A stretch of 64,000 nt of DNA from Alphaproteobacteria bacterium (GCA_030431485.1 JAUIIR010000007.1:37666-101665), one strand, 5' to 3'; counted from the stretch's first letter, positions 42,980 through 53,563 are shown. Numbers and translations: made by a program. Notes: generated from the sequence alone by a model not told the origin.

Positions 42980-45900
42980 ATGCGGTTTCTCACACTTATT
43001 CTCGTTTGCCTGTGGTGGCCGATAGCCGGGTTTGCTCAGGACGGGGACGACGATCCCGGCTATTTGGCGGGCCTGCTGCAGGATGCGCTGTCAGGGGCCG
43101 GTCGCGACGTGCGTATCCGTGGATTTCGTGGCGTTCTGTCGAGCGAGGCAAGCATTGATCTGATCGCGATTTCGGATGCAGACGGGGAATGGTTCCGCGC
43201 TGAGAACGTGGTTCTCGACTGGCGCCGCGCCGCTTTGTTGCGCGGTGTGGTCGATGTGACGGCGTTTACCGCAGAGCGCGTGGTTGTAGCTCGCACACCG
43301 GATGCCGGTCCGGACGTGCCCAGCGCAGAGGCCGCACCCTTTACGATCCCCGACCTTCCCGTGGCGATCCGTATCGAAGAGATCGAAGTCAGTTCGGTGG
43401 AATTGGGCGCACCAGTTCTGGGCGAAGCGGCGGCGTTTCAGGTGACCGGAGCTGCGGCGCTTGAGGATGGCGGGGCTGATCTGCGGTTTGATCTGAACCG
43501 GATCGACGGTCAGCAGGCCGAGATTTCGCTCGCAGCCCGGTATGATCCAGCCTCGCGCCAATTGGCGGTCAATCTCAATGCAGAGGAAGCCGAAGGTGGT
43601 CTGGCCGCGACGCTTTTGGGCATTCCCGGCGCACCGTCTGTGGCACTGACCGTCCAGGGGGAAAGCGTGGTTGACGATTTCACTGCCGAGATCGCGCTGG
43701 CGACAGATGGCCGTCCGCGCATCACCGGGACGGTCGACATCCTCGCGCCTCAAGAGACCGGCGATATTGATGTGCGCGTCGATATTTCTGGTGATCCCAC
43801 GCCGCTTCTGACCGAGGAAACACGCGAATTTTTCGGAACCGATATCGGGTTGCGAGCGCGTGTTCTGCGGTCGGCCTCGGGCCGGACGGAATTGCCCGAG
43901 TTCGCGCTTTCTGCCAACACTTTGTCGCTGAACGGCAGCGCGGTGGTGTCAGAGACGGGGTGGCTTGAGGCGCTGAACGCCGAGGGGCGGATTGCCAATC
44001 CCGATGGTGGGCCGGTTGTCTTGCCTACGGGTGACGGGCAGACACGTGTTGACGTGGTCACCTTTGACGCTGCTTTGAACGGCGATTTGACTTTTGACGC
44101 ACGACTGGAAGGGTTCCAAAGTCCGGATGCAATGGTCGATGTCGTGACGCTTGGCGGCCGGGGCGAGATCGACCAGAAAAGCTTTGCCCAGCAGGATGGC
44201 AGCTTTGGTCTGGATATCACCTTTACCACGGAAGCGCTTGCTCTGAAGGATCCGGCTCTGGCCGAGGCCGTGGGATCGGAATTGACCGGTGCGGCACGGG
44301 TGGACTACCGCAGCGGGCAGCCTGTGCGTGTTACGAGTTTGGAGCTGAATGGCGACAGCTATGGGCTTGATGGCAGCGCCACGTGGACTTTTGCCGAGAC
44401 GATGCCGCTGGCGATTGACCTGAACCTGGTGGCCGAAAATATCACGCGGTTCTCTGCACTGGCAGGCCGCGATTTGGCGGGACGTGTTGACGTCGGGATT
44501 GATGGCGAGGTCGGACCGCTCTCGGGCATGGTGGATCTGGTTGTTGATGGCACCACGCTTGATCTGTCAGTGGGTCAGGATGTGGCAGACCGGGTGTTGG
44601 CCGGAGTTGGTTCGGTACGTCTGGACGTCCGCAGGGATGAGACCGGGACAACGCTCCGCACAATCCGGGCGGTGACACCTGCCGCAAATCTTGAACTGGC
44701 GGGGAAAATCACCAGCGAGTCAACATCGCTGAGGCTTGATGGCGTGCTGAGCAATCTCGATCGGATTTATCCCGGCGAGGCACAGGGCTCTGCCCAATTG
44801 AACGGGGTCGCGACACTGACAGGGACGCGTTTGGCCAATCTTGAACTCACGGCGGATTTGTCGAACCAGTCGCAGCCTGTCACGTTGCCCTTTGCCGGGG
44901 GCATGGAGCTTGGCACCGGGAGAGTGCGGCTTGTAGCAAGTGGCGGACCGAATGGGCGATGGGACACCGAAATCGCCGTGCGCGATCTGCAGTCAACACA
45001 GGTGTCGGCACGGGTTCTGGAAGCTACGGGCAATGGCACACTGAGGCAGACGGACACCGGCGGTCTGGTTTCAGCAGGTGGGGACCTGCAGCTTGACGCG
45101 GCGCAATTGCGCCTTGCGGATGCGCGGTTGGGTCAGGCCATCGGTTCCAATCCGGTGATTTCGACGACCTTCGATTGGCAGCAGGCGGAGGAACGGTTGA
45201 CCCTTCAATCCCTGCGCATGGCGACCGGCGCGATCGACGTCACAGGTTCAGCATTGGTGACGCAGATGTTGAGCGCACCGGATGCGCAATTTGCTTTGTC
45301 GCTGCAGGCTGACAGCCTCGCGCCCCTGTCCGGCCTTGCGGGCCAGCCGCTGCGGGGCGGTGCTGATTTAACGGTCAACGGCACTTATCAAGACGGCGGC
45401 GGATTTGAGGTGAGCGCCAGCGGACGCGGCACCAATCTTGCGATTAATAACACTCTGGTAGATCGGTTTATGGTTGGCGTGACCCGGTTCGAGTTCGAAG
45501 CATCCGGTCAGGACGGGACGCTGAGCGCAGTGTCGGCAGATGTGCAGAACCCGGAAATCACAGCGCAGATCAGTGGCCCGTTGAGCAACCTTCAGATTGA
45601 CGCCCGATTGGCGAATGTCGGTTTGATCGCACCGGACTTCCAGGGGGCGCTGGTGGTGGATGGAACTGTTGGCCAGCAGAGCGATGGATTTACCGTGGAT
45701 GTGGACCTTGATGGTCCGGGAGGAACGACGCTTGCGGTGGACGGACGTGTTGCAAACGGCGGGTCTGCGAACCTTTCCGTGAACGGATCAGCGCCATTGG
45801 GTCTGGCAAACGTCTTTATCGCACCGCGGCGTCTGAATGGCCGGGCCAATCTGGACCTGCGGGTGGTTGGACCACTTGGCCTGTCCAGCGTCTCTGGCAC

Positions 45901-47062
45901 GGTCACACCGGTCGGGGCAGAATTCAGTGCACCGACGCTGGGTATTATCCTGACCCCGATCACCGGCCAGATCCAGTTGGCGAACAGCGCCGCGCAAATC
46001 GGATTGTCGGCGCAGGGCAACAATGGAGGGTCGGTCGAAGTGAACGGGCGGCTGGGCCTGACGACGCTCGACGCCAATGTCACCGCAACGCTCAATCGTT
46101 TCGGTGTCCGAGATCCGGATCTTTATGACACAAGCGTAAGCGGCGCGGTGTCTTTGACAGGGCCGATTGGGCGCAATCTGTTGGTCAACGGCGACCTGCG
46201 TCTGAATGAGACCGAAATTCAAGTTCCCTCGTCAGGCGTGTCGGGCTTGGGAGACATCCCGCCGATTGATCATTTGGGTGCCACACGCCCTGTTATGCGG
46301 ACATTGGACCGGGCCGGAATTTCGACGTCGGCAGAAAGCGCGGTTGAAGAAACACGCGGACCGTCAAGCACGCGGCTGGATCTGACGCTCACAGCTCCGG
46401 GTCAGGTCTTCGTGCGCGGGCGTGGGCTTGATGCGGAGCTTTCGGGGCAGTTGCGCCTGACCGGGCCGACGTCGGACATTATTCCGCAAGGCGGTTTCGA
46501 ACTGGTGCGCGGTCGGCTGGACATCCTGAATCAGCGTTTCACACTGGATGAGGGGCGCATTCAGATGAGTGGCAGCTTTGTCCCGGTTTTGCGGTTCGTG
46601 GCCGAGACCGAAGCAAATGGGATCACCGTACGGGTTATTCTGGACGGGCCAGCCTCGTCCCCGGATATCTCGTTCACGTCAAGCCCGGAACTGCCCGAGG
46701 ACGAGGTGCTTGCGCAACTTTTGTTCGGTCGCAACCTGTCGAACCTGTCGGCTTTGCAAGCGCTGGAGTTGGCGAACGCGGTAGCAACTCTGGCCGGACG
46801 CGGAGGCATGGGCCTTCTGTCACGTCTGCGCGACGGGTTTGGTCTGGATGATCTGGACGTGACGCAATCCGACGATGGCGGTACGGCTGTGCGCGCTGGA
46901 AAATACATCTCGGACAATATCTATTCGGATGTTGTGGTGGAAAGCGGAGGACGCGCAGAGATCAATCTCAACCTCGACGTGACCTCGGACATCACGGCAC
47001 GCGGAAGTGTCGACAACACCGGGAATTCGTCACTGGGTATCTTCTTTGAGCGTGACTACTGA
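42980..47062 (+). CDS. tamB: Translocation and assembly module TamB (DUF490 domain)
   Basis: 1360 aa from the ATG at 42980, one base past the tamA stop; longer in-frame starts overlap tamA. An N-terminal signal anchor (FLTLILVCLWWPIAGFA) precedes a very long beta-rich repetitive body, in line with the hydrophobic-groove folds of TamB/AsmA proteins. The C-terminal DUF490/TamB domain (about 1030-1360) has GGFELVRGRLDILNQRFTLD, PDISFTSSPELPEDEVLAQL and the ending NSSLGIFFERDY. It spans the periplasm and works with TamA and in phospholipid transport. Confidence 0.93.
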   Translation: MRFLTLILVCLWWPIAGFAQDGDDDPGYLAGLLQDALSGAGRDVRIRGFRGVLSSEASIDLIAISDADGEWFRAENVVLDWRRAALLRGVVDVTAFTAERVVVARTPDAGPDVPSAEAAPFTIPDLPVAIRIEEIEVSSVELGAPVLGEAAAFQVTGAAALEDGGADLRFDLNRIDGQQAEISLAARYDPASRQLAVNLNAEEAEGGLAATLLGIPGAPSVALTVQGESVVDDFTAEIALATDGRPRITGTVDILAPQETGDIDVRVDISGDPTPLLTEETREFFGTDIGLRARVLRSASGRTELPEFALSANTLSLNGSAVVSETGWLEALNAEGRIANPDGGPVVLPTGDGQTRVDVVTFDAALNGDLTFDARLEGFQSPDAMVDVVTLGGRGEIDQKSFAQQDGSFGLDITFTTEALALKDPALAEAVGSELTGAARVDYRSGQPVRVTSLELNGDSYGLDGSATWTFAETMPLAIDLNLVAENITRFSALAGRDLAGRVDVGIDGEVGPLSGMVDLVVDGTTLDLSVGQDVADRVLAGVGSVRLDVRRDETGTTLRTIRAVTPAANLELAGKITSESTSLRLDGVLSNLDRIYPGEAQGSAQLNGVATLTGTRLANLELTADLSNQSQPVTLPFAGGMELGTGRVRLVASGGPNGRWDTEIAVRDLQSTQVSARVLEATGNGTLRQTDTGGLVSAGGDLQLDAAQLRLADARLGQAIGSNPVISTTFDWQQAEERLTLQSLRMATGAIDVTGSALVTQMLSAPDAQFALSLQADSLAPLSGLAGQPLRGGADLTVNGTYQDGGGFEVSASGRGTNLAINNTLVDRFMVGVTRFEFEASGQDGTLSAVSADVQNPEITAQISGPLSNLQIDARLANVGLIAPDFQGALVVDGTVGQQSDGFTVDVDLDGPGGTTLAVDGRVANGGSANLSVNGSAPLGLANVFIAPRRLNGRANLDLRVVGPLGLSSVSGTVTPVGAEFSAPTLGIILTPITGQIQLANSAAQIGLSAQGNNGGSVEVNGRLGLTTLDANVTATLNRFGVRDPDLYDTSVSGAVSLTGPIGRNLLVNGDLRLNETEIQVPSSGVSGLGDIPPIDHLGATRPVMRTLDRAGISTSAESAVEETRGPSSTRLDLTLTAPGQVFVRGRGLDAELSGQLRLTGPTSDIIPQGGFELVRGRLDILNQRFTLDEGRIQMSGSFVPVLRFVAETEANGITVRVILDGPASSPDISFTSSPELPEDEVLAQLLFGRNLSNLSALQALELANAVATLAGRGGMGLLSRLRDGFGLDDLDVTQSDDGGTAVRAGKYISDNIYSDVVVESGGRAEINLNLDVTSDITARGSVDNTGNSSLGIFFERDY

Positions 47063-47063
47063 T

Positions 47064-47086
47064 CTGCGGGGTCGGTCGCCCCGCAG
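47064..47086. terminator. Hairpin between convergent tamB and Hint-like gene
   Basis: Perfect 8-bp stem CTGCGGGG/CCCCGCAG (47064-47071, 47079-47086) with a 7-nt loop, right after the tamB stop. There is no T-tract; the strong GC stem probably ends or protects the long tam transcript. Confidence 0.55.
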
Positions 47087-47133
47087 GAAGATTAGAGACA
47101 TCAGGCGCGGGTTCCGGTGCCGGAGGTGGCCAG

Positions 47134-47802
47134 TCAGAAGAACATGTCCCTGATAGGACGATTTTTGTTGTGAACCAAAGCCGCATCAAGCGCGCCAAAG
47201 AACATCACCGCCTCGTCAGCCGTCAGGTGACGCACAGTGTTGCGACCGATACGGGACAAGTCCCAAGAATCGTCCGAGAGGAGATCCATGCTGTTGCACG
47301 GCGCAGCACACAACTGCCAGAGGCCGCCTGCGATCTGTACGGCTTCGGCATCGTCGAAAATCACCTGATATACCCGGACAGCGGTTGGCGGTTCATCAGC
47401 GATTTCAATTCCGCGGATACCAACCAAGTCAGCAGCCTTGATCGACACATGCGTTGCATCGACAAGATCGGTAAACGGTGCACTGTCGAAAACGAGGCGC
47501 GTTTCCTGCTGGACCCAAACATGTTCGTCATTGCCCAAAGCACCCTCTGGTACGATGAGAGGGCGAACATTTGCCGGACAGGATACCGTGTCTCGCCAGA
47601 CTATCCTGCTGCCAAGGTTGCTCGCCCGACGAAGACCGCCTGAGAGAACCTCCCATTGGTCGGTGGATTCGAATTTTTCAATGGACCGCCACCCGGATGC
47701 AGCACGAACCGCCGTGCCCTCGATAATTCCTGGAACGCTACACTGTGTACACCCGACTGAACTTTTCCTGACTTCGCAGGTTCTTTTGGGAAAGAAGAAC
47801 AT
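47134..47802 (-). CDS. Hint-domain-like protein, degenerate
   Basis: 222 aa from the ATG at 47802, preceded by GCGAGAG. Segments PGIIEGTAVRAASGWRSIEK, SRIVWRDTV, VRPLIVPEGALG and DATHVSIKAADL follow the order of Hint_2 domains found in many roseobacter proteins. The usual N-terminal CFTPGT reads CSVPGI, and the SPQHR block reads VQQETR, so the self-splicing Cys/Thr and His seem lost. A non-catalytic relative is likely. There is no signal peptide. It is convergent with tamB and divergent from the rimP operon. Confidence 0.6.
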   Translation of the reverse strand: MFFFPKRTCEVRKSSVGCTQCSVPGIIEGTAVRAASGWRSIEKFESTDQWEVLSGGLRRASNLGSRIVWRDTVSCPANVRPLIVPEGALGNDEHVWVQQETRLVFDSAPFTDLVDATHVSIKAADLVGIRGIEIADEPPTAVRVYQVIFDDAEAVQIAGGLWQLCAAPCNSMDLLSDDSWDLSRIGRNTVRHLTADEAVMFFGALDAALVHNKNRPIRDMFF

Positions 47803-47996
47803 GATGCTCTCGCTAAAGTGTTGTTTGACGTGATTTATCGATGAAGTTTCTTGAGCGTAGAGGTGCGCCAGCGAGTCGCGAAATAGGCAAATACTAAAGA
47901 GACTCGTTTCGCTCGGAAGCGCTTGCCATTTACGCACGGCGTGTCGAAATAAGCGTGGGCACAAACGCCGGTTTTGCGGTTGGGTCGCGAAAGGCC

Positions 47997-48025
47997 TTGC
48001 AGACTCGGGAAGCGCTCAATATATG
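47997..48025 (+). promoter_or_regulatory. Possible sigma-70-type promoter of the rimP operon
   Basis: TTGCAG and TATATG are separated by 17 bp. They match 3/6 and 4/6 of the housekeeping consensus. Transcription would begin near 48032, giving a leader of about 90 nt before rimP. Weak matches; the assignment is tentative. Confidence 0.35.
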
Positions 48026-48031
48026 AGCGTC

Positions 48032-48105
48032 AACAGCGGCGTGTTGGCCCCGGTCGGCACCCACCGAATTTTTCAACGGGCCGCGCGCCCGTTTTTTTGT
48101 TTTTG
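48032..48105 (+). promoter_or_regulatory. rimP leader with attenuator-like terminator
   Basis: The hairpin ACGGGC/GCCCGT (48076-48081, 48087-48092, 5-nt loop) is followed by seven T and a second T run. The T-tract ends about 16 bp before the rimP ATG, so a transcript must read through an intrinsic terminator to enter the operon. GGCCC at 48046-48050 could pair with GGGCC in the 5' arm as an anti-terminator. From memory, a rimP-leader attenuator family has been described bioinformatically. NusA, encoded downstream, modulates such terminators. Confidence 0.6.
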
Positions 48106-48120
48106 GAGCACAGCACACCC

Positions 48121-48690
48121 ATGTCCGACCTGATCGCAAAAGCCGCGATGGACCGGCGTCTGGCCGAGATCGTCACTCCGGTGATCGAAGATCTGGGCTT
48201 TGAGCTTGTGCGCATCCGACTGATGAGCGGCAAAACTCCGACACTTCAGATCATGGCGGAACGTCCTGAAGGTGGCATCGAAGTTGATGAATGCGCCGAG
48301 ATCAGCACCGCGATAAGCGCGACGCTCGACGTCGAAGATCCAATTCTGGATGCCTATACGCTTGAGGTATCGTCGCCCGGAATCGACCGGCCGCTGACAC
48401 GCCTCAAGGATTTCGAGACCTTTGAGGGCTATGAAGCCAAGATCGAGACCTCGGACATGATCGACGGGCGCAAGCGCTTTAAAGGCGTTCTGGCCGGGGT
48501 CGAGGGTGACGAGGTCCTGATCAATATCGAAGAGGGCACGGTGGGTCTCAAGTTCGACTGGCTGGCGGATGCCAAGCTGGTTCTGACTGACGAGCTGATC
48601 AAGGAAATGCTGAAGGCCCGAAAGGCCCAAGGCTTCGACGAAAACAAATTTGACGACGTGATTGAGGCCGAAGGGCCCGAAGAGGAGTAA
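48121..48690 (+). CDS. rimP: Ribosome maturation factor RimP
   Basis: 189 aa from the ATG at 48121, with a GGAGC site. It has [36 protein letters not shown] and [19 protein letters not shown], the RimP N-domain core. The C-terminal Sm-like domain has [14 protein letters not shown]. It assists 30S subunit assembly. First gene of rimP-nusA-ylxR-infB; nusA begins 5 bp after its stop. Expression is probably gated by the leader hairpin. Confidence 0.95.
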   Translation: MSDLIAKAAMDRRLAEIVTPVIEDLGFELVRIRLMSGKTPTLQIMAERPEGGIEVDECAEISTAISATLDVEDPILDAYTLEVSSPGIDRPLTRLKDFETFEGYEAKIETSDMIDGRKRFKGVLAGVEGDEVLINIEEGTVGLKFDWLADAKLVLTDELIKEMLKARKAQGFDENKFDDVIEAEGPEEE

Positions 48691-48695
48691 GACCG

Positions 48696-50384
48696 ATGGC
48701 AATCACATCCGCAAACCAGTTGGAACTGTTGCAGACTGCCGAGGCGGTGGCACGCGAAAAGATGATCGACCCCGGTCTGGTCGTCGAGGCGATGGAGGAG
48801 AGCCTCGCCCGTGCTGCCAAGTCTCGCTATGGGTCCGAGATGGACATCCAGGTGTCGATCGACCGCAAGACCGGTCGCGCCACCTTTACCCGTGTCCGCA
48901 CAGTTGTCGACGAAGAAGAGCTTGAGAATTATCAGGCGGAAATGACCGTCGATCAGGCCAAGCCGTATTTCGTTGCGCCGAAACCGAACCAGAACGCTGT
49001 TTGGCTGCGCGATGGGCAGGCCCTGACCGATTTCGCCGGAAGTCCGCAGGTGGGCGACCAGTTCACCGAAGAAGTGCCGCCGGTCGAGATGGGGCGGATC
49101 GCCGCGCAATCTGCCAAGCAGGTGATTCTGCAGAAGGTGCGCGAAGCCGAGCGTGACCGTCAGTACGAAGAATTCAAAGACCGCGCGGGCACCATCATCA
49201 ACGGCGTCGTCAAGCGCGAGGAATATGGCAACGTCATCGTCGATGTGGGCCGGGGCGAAGGCATCCTGCGCCGCAACGAGAAGATCGGCCGCGAAAGCTA
49301 TCGCAATGGCGACCGCATCCGCTGCTACATCAAGGATGTGCGCCGCGAAGCACGTGGGCCGCAGATTTTCCTGAGCCGGACCGCTCCGGAATTCATGGCC
49401 GAGCTGTTCAAGATGGAAGTGCCGGAAATCTATGACGGCATCATCGAGATCAAAGCCGTGGCCCGTGACCCCGGTTCGCGCGCAAAGATTGCAGTCATTT
49501 CCTACGATGGCTCGATCGACCCGGTTGGCGCCTGTGTGGGTATGCGTGGTAGCCGGGTTCAGGCCGTGGTAAACGAGCTTCAGGGTGAAAAGATCGACAT
49601 CATCCCGTGGAACGAGGACATGCCGACCTTCCTCGTGAACGCGTTGCAGCCCGCCGAGGTGAGCAAGGTGGTTCTGGACGAAGATGCAGAGCGCATCGAA
49701 GTGGTCGTTCCGGACGAGCAGCTTTCGCTCGCCATCGGTCGCCGGGGACAGAACGTGCGTCTGGCATCCCAGCTGACCGGTCTCGATATCGACATCATGA
49801 CCGAAGAAGAAGAATCGCAGCGGCGCCAGAAAGAATTCGAAGAGCGCACGCAGCTGTTTATGGACACGCTGGACCTGGACGAGTTCTTTGCGCAGCTTCT
49901 GGTGGCCGAAGGGTTCACCACGCTGGAAGAAGTGGCCTATGTCGAGCTCGATGAACTGCTGGTCATCGATGGCGTTGACGAAGGTACGGCTGAAGAGCTG
50001 CAGACCCGCGCACGCGAATACCTTGAAGCCGAAGCCCAGAAAGCGCTGGAAAGCGCCCGTGCTCTTGGTGCCGAGGACAGCCTGATCAATTTCGAAGGTC
50101 TGACCCCGAAAATGGTCGAAGTGCTGGCCAAGGACGGTGTGAAGACACTTGAGGACTTTGCAACATGCGCTGATTGGGAACTGGCTGGCGGCTGGACCAC
50201 CGAGAATGGCGAGCGTCACAAGGATGAAGGTCTGCTTGAGCCATTCGACATGTCGCTGGAGGAGGCGCAGCATCTTGTCATGACCGCGCGCGTTCTTCTG
50301 GGCTGGGTCGATCCGACCGAGCTTGAAGCAGAGGCGGAGGACGACGAAGAGGCGCTGGAAGGCGCAGAGGACGCGCAGGCCTGA
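48696..50384 (+). CDS. nusA: Transcription termination/antitermination protein NusA
   Basis: 562 aa. The N-terminal RNA polymerase-binding domain (about 1-130) is followed by S1 (NGVVKREEYGNVIVDVGRGE), KH1 (DPVGACVGMRGSRVQAVVNE) and KH2 (LAIGRRGQNVRLASQLTG). Two C-terminal helix-hairpin-helix acidic repeats (about 370-520) contain FAQLLVAEGFTTLEEVAYV, as in alphaproteobacterial NusA. It binds RNA polymerase and tunes pausing, termination and rRNA antitermination, and may act on its own operon leader. Confidence 0.97.
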   Translation: MAITSANQLELLQTAEAVAREKMIDPGLVVEAMEESLARAAKSRYGSEMDIQVSIDRKTGRATFTRVRTVVDEEELENYQAEMTVDQAKPYFVAPKPNQNAVWLRDGQALTDFAGSPQVGDQFTEEVPPVEMGRIAAQSAKQVILQKVREAERDRQYEEFKDRAGTIINGVVKREEYGNVIVDVGRGEGILRRNEKIGRESYRNGDRIRCYIKDVRREARGPQIFLSRTAPEFMAELFKMEVPEIYDGIIEIKAVARDPGSRAKIAVISYDGSIDPVGACVGMRGSRVQAVVNELQGEKIDIIPWNEDMPTFLVNALQPAEVSKVVLDEDAERIEVVVPDEQLSLAIGRRGQNVRLASQLTGLDIDIMTEEEESQRRQKEFEERTQLFMDTLDLDEFFAQLLVAEGFTTLEEVAYVELDELLVIDGVDEGTAEELQTRAREYLEAEAQKALESARALGAEDSLINFEGLTPKMVEVLAKDGVKTLEDFATCADWELAGGWTTENGERHKDEGLLEPFDMSLEEAQHLVMTARVLLGWVDPTELEAEAEDDEEALEGAEDAQA

Positions 50385-50415
50385 GCCTGCCTTGACCTGA
50401 AGGGCAACGACACAC

Positions 50416-51063
50416 GTGGCACGAGGCGGCAAAGACAAAGATCGGGAGACCGGGCCGGAACGCAAATGTATTGCGACCGGCGAGGTGCGCCCGAAAGCCG
50501 AATTGATCCGTTTTGTCGTCAGCCCCGATGCTCTACTGGTTCCCGACTTGGCAGAAAAGCTGCCGGGCCGGGGCATTTGGGTGACCGCAACGCGGGCTGC
50601 TCTTGAAACCGCACTGAAAAAGAACATGTTTCATCGTGTGGCGAAGACGCAGTTGCGCGTCTCCGAGACCCTGATTTCCGATCTTGAGCAACAACTTGCG
50701 CGCCGTGTTGTCGATCTGATAAGCCTTAGCCGCAAATCCGGTGTTGCGGTCTCTGGCTATGAAAAGGTCAAAGACATGCTGTCCAAGGAAGTCGCCGAAG
50801 TGCTGTTGCAGGCGACGGACGGATCAAGCCGGGGGAAATCGAAACTGAGCACACCGCATTTCGGCCATTATATCGGTTGGCTTACCGCGGATGAGCTGGG
50901 AATGGCCTTTGGGCGACAAACTGTGATACATGCCGCGCTTGGCGCTGGCGGACTCACGCAACGTGTTGTAGAGGAAGCCCAAAGATTGAAGGGCTTTCGC
51001 ATCGGAACGTCTGATGCAAAGACAGTGGCAGGGGCCGCTGGGAAGGAAAAAAGAGCTAAATGA
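50416..51063 (+). CDS. YlxR-type RNA-binding protein fused to L7Ae-like domain
   Basis: 215 aa from a GTG at 50416. The N-terminal YlxR/DUF448 domain (about 13-90) has [19 protein letters not shown] and [15 protein letters not shown]. The C-terminal part (about 90-185) resembles an L7Ae/L30e-like RNA-binding fold ([20 protein letters not shown]), a common fusion in alphaproteobacteria. Its exact role between nusA and infB is not settled. The stop overlaps the infB start by 4 bp. Confidence 0.9.
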   Translation: MARGGKDKDRETGPERKCIATGEVRPKAELIRFVVSPDALLVPDLAEKLPGRGIWVTATRAALETALKKNMFHRVAKTQLRVSETLISDLEQQLARRVVDLISLSRKSGVAVSGYEKVKDMLSKEVAEVLLQATDGSSRGKSKLSTPHFGHYIGWLTADELGMAFGRQTVIHAALGAGGLTQRVVEEAQRLKGFRIGTSDAKTVAGAAGKEKRAK

Positions 51064-53543
51064 GCGATAACGACGGCAAAAAGACTTTGGGTTTGCGCGG
51101 CGGTCCCCGGTCAGGGAACGTAAAGCAGAGCTTTAGCCACGGGCGGACCAAAAACGTCGTGGTAGAGACCAAGCGCAAGCGCGTTGTGGTCCCCAAACCC
51201 GGAGCGTCTCCGTCTTCGTCTGGCGGTTCAGCCAGTGCGGCGGTTGCTGCAGCGGGCAATAAACGACCTGCGGGCATTTCCGACGCGGAAATGGAGCGCC
51301 GTCTTAAGGCGCTGCAGGCGGCGAAGGCCCGTGAAGGTGAAGAAGCCGCACAGCGCGAGGCCGAAGAAAAAGCCCGCGCAGAAGAGCGCGAACGGATGCG
51401 CGCCGAGAAAGAAGCCAAAGAGCGCGAGCAGCGTGAAGCTGAAGAACGCGCGCGCCAGAAGGCCGAAGAAGAAGAGCGCAAGGCACGCGAGGCTGCAGAA
51501 GCGGCCAAGAAAGCTGCAGCTGCTCCTGTCGAGCAACCGGCGGCACGCCCGGCGCCCGGAGGGCCGAAACCGTCGCAGACACCGCCCCGCAAGGCGGATC
51601 GCGATCGTGAAGACCGCGGTCGTCGCAAGGGCGATGATTCTGAGCGCCGTTCTGGCAAGCTGACGCTGAATCAAGCTCTGGGTGGTGAAGGCGGCCGTCA
51701 GAAATCAATGGCAGCCATGAAGCGCAAGCAGGAGCGTGCGCGTCAGAAAGCCATGGGCGGCAACCAACCGCGCGAAAAGGTCGTGCGCGACGTGCAGCTG
51801 CCTGAGGCGATCACGGTTGCAGAACTGGCAAACCGGATGGCAGAGCGTGTGGGCGATGTGGTTAAGGCGCTGATGCAAAACGGCATCATGGCGACTCAGA
51901 ACCAGACGATCGACGCGGATACGGCGGAACTCATCATCGAAGAGTTCGGTCACCGTGTCACCCGCGTATCCGATGCGGATGTTGAAGACGTCATCAAGGA
52001 AGTCGAAGACTCCCCCGAAGACCTCAAGCCGCGCCCGCCGGTGATCACGATCATGGGTCACGTCGACCACGGCAAGACATCGCTGCTGGACGCAATCCGC
52101 GAAACCAATGTGACCTCTGGCGAAGCTGGCGGGATCACACAGCATATCGGCGCCTATCAGGTGACCACGAAGGACGGGGCGGTTCTGTCGTTCCTCGACA
52201 CTCCGGGCCACGCGGCGTTTACGTCGATGCGCTCACGCGGTGCTCAGGTGACGGATATCGTTGTTCTGGTTGTGGCTGCGGATGACGCCGTGATGCCGCA
52301 GACGGTCGAGGCGATCAACCACGCGAAAGCGGCCAAAGTGCCGATGATCGTGGCGATCAACAAGATCGACAAGCCAAGTGCCAACCCGACCAAGGTGCGC
52401 ACTGACCTCTTGCAACACGAGGTGATCGTGGAAGAGATGTCGGGCGACGTGCAGGACGTGGAAGTGTCGGCGCATACTGGCCAAGGCCTGCCCGAACTGC
52501 TGGAAGCGATCGCGCTTCAGGCCGAAATCCTTGAACTCAAGGCGAACCCGGACCGGTCCGCTCAGGGCGCAGTGATCGAAGCTCAGCTTGACGTGGGTCG
52601 CGGCCCCGTCGCGACAGTCCTCGTGCAGAACGGCACTTTGCGTCAGGGCGATATCTTTGTTGTCGGTGAGCAGTACGGTAAGGTCCGTGCACTGATTAAC
52701 GACAAGGGTGAACGCGTCAAAGAAGCTGGCCCCTCTGTGCCGGTCGAGGTGCTAGGCCTTAACGGAACACCCGAAGCTGGCGACGTTTTGAACGTGACCG
52801 AGACCGAAGCCCAAGCCCGTGAGATTGCCGAATACCGTGCAAATGTCGCGAAAGAAAAGCGCGCGGCTGCGGGTGCTGCAACGACGCTTGAACAGCTGAT
52901 GAAGAAAGCCAAGGACGACGAGAACGTGTCCGAGCTTCCTGTGCTGGTCAAAGCGGATGTGCAGGGTTCTGCGGAAGCGATCGTTCAGGCGCTGGAGAAA
53001 GTCGGCAACGACGAAGTACGCGTGCGCGTGCTGCATTCGGGCGTGGGTGCGATCACCGAAACCGATATCGGCCTTGCCGAAGCGTCAGGTTGTCCGGTCA
53101 TCGGGTTCAACGTCCGTGCCAATGCTTCCGCGCGGAACACCGCGAACCAGAAGGGTGTAGAGATTCGCTATTACAGCGTAATCTATGACCTTGTGGACGA
53201 CGTAAAAGCGGCGGCCTCGGGCCTGCTCAGCGCCGAGATCAAAGAGACATTTATCGGTTACGCGGAGATCAAAGAGGTCTTCAAGGTGTCGAATGTGGGC
53301 AAGGTTGCAGGCTGTCTGGTCACCGAAGGTGTCGCGCGTCGCTCGGCCGGTGTGCGCCTGCTGCGCGACAACGTGGTGATACACGAAGGAACGCTCAAGA
53401 CGCTCAAGCGCTTCAAGGACGAGGTTCCCGAGGTGCAATCCGGTCAGGAATGCGGGATGGCCTTTGAGAATTACGACGATATCCGGCCCGGCGATGTCAT
53501 CGAAATTTTTGAGCGTCAGGAAGTGGAACGCACGCTCGACTAA
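51060..53543 (+). CDS. infB: Translation initiation factor IF-2
   Basis: 827 aa. The first 200 residues or so are a low-complexity, charged Ala/Glu/Arg region with a long predicted helix. The IF2 N-terminal domain has [20 protein letters not shown]. The GTPase domain has G1 [11 protein letters not shown]3 DTPGHAAF and G4 NKIDKP. C-terminal domains end [15 protein letters not shown]. It brings initiator tRNA to the 30S subunit. It overlaps ylxR by 4 bp and is followed by a terminator. Confidence 0.97.
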   Translation: MSDNDGKKTLGLRGGPRSGNVKQSFSHGRTKNVVVETKRKRVVVPKPGASPSSSGGSASAAVAAAGNKRPAGISDAEMERRLKALQAAKAREGEEAAQREAEEKARAEERERMRAEKEAKEREQREAEERARQKAEEEERKAREAAEAAKKAAAAPVEQPAARPAPGGPKPSQTPPRKADRDREDRGRRKGDDSERRSGKLTLNQALGGEGGRQKSMAAMKRKQERARQKAMGGNQPREKVVRDVQLPEAITVAELANRMAERVGDVVKALMQNGIMATQNQTIDADTAELIIEEFGHRVTRVSDADVEDVIKEVEDSPEDLKPRPPVITIMGHVDHGKTSLLDAIRETNVTSGEAGGITQHIGAYQVTTKDGAVLSFLDTPGHAAFTSMRSRGAQVTDIVVLVVAADDAVMPQTVEAINHAKAAKVPMIVAINKIDKPSANPTKVRTDLLQHEVIVEEMSGDVQDVEVSAHTGQGLPELLEAIALQAEILELKANPDRSAQGAVIEAQLDVGRGPVATVLVQNGTLRQGDIFVVGEQYGKVRALINDKGERVKEAGPSVPVEVLGLNGTPEAGDVLNVTETEAQAREIAEYRANVAKEKRAAAGAATTLEQLMKKAKDDENVSELPVLVKADVQGSAEAIVQALEKVGNDEVRVRVLHSGVGAITETDIGLAEASGCPVIGFNVRANASARNTANQKGVEIRYYSVIYDLVDDVKAAASGLLSAEIKETFIGYAEIKEVFKVSNVGKVAGCLVTEGVARRSAGVRLLRDNVVIHEGTLKTLKRFKDEVPEVQSGQECGMAFENYDDIRPGDVIEIFERQEVERTLD

Positions 53544-53563
53544 GAGCGTGCCGGTCATACCAA

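Larger units (their letters stand above)
47803..48120. other. 318-bp divergent region between Hint-like gene and rimP
   Basis: No gene is seen. The right part holds a possible rimP promoter (47997-48025) and a leader with a terminator-like hairpin (48076-48098). A 6-bp hairpin CGCTCA/TGAGCG with an ATATA loop (48013-48029) overlaps the possible -10. The left part should contain the Hint-like gene's promoter, which I cannot define. Confidence 0.5.

Noticed and set aside
47964..48075. Possible tRNA upstream of rimP, as metY in E. coli
   Set aside because: No T-loop GGTTC-A-A-C/T consensus, acceptor stem or anticodon arm can be drawn; only a leader with small hairpins is present.
48429..50627. 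732-codon minus-strand open frame opposite nusA/ylxR
   Set aside because: It mirrors nusA codon positions, has Arg/His-rich low-complexity sequence and no recognisable domain; NusA and YlxR on the plus strand are certain.
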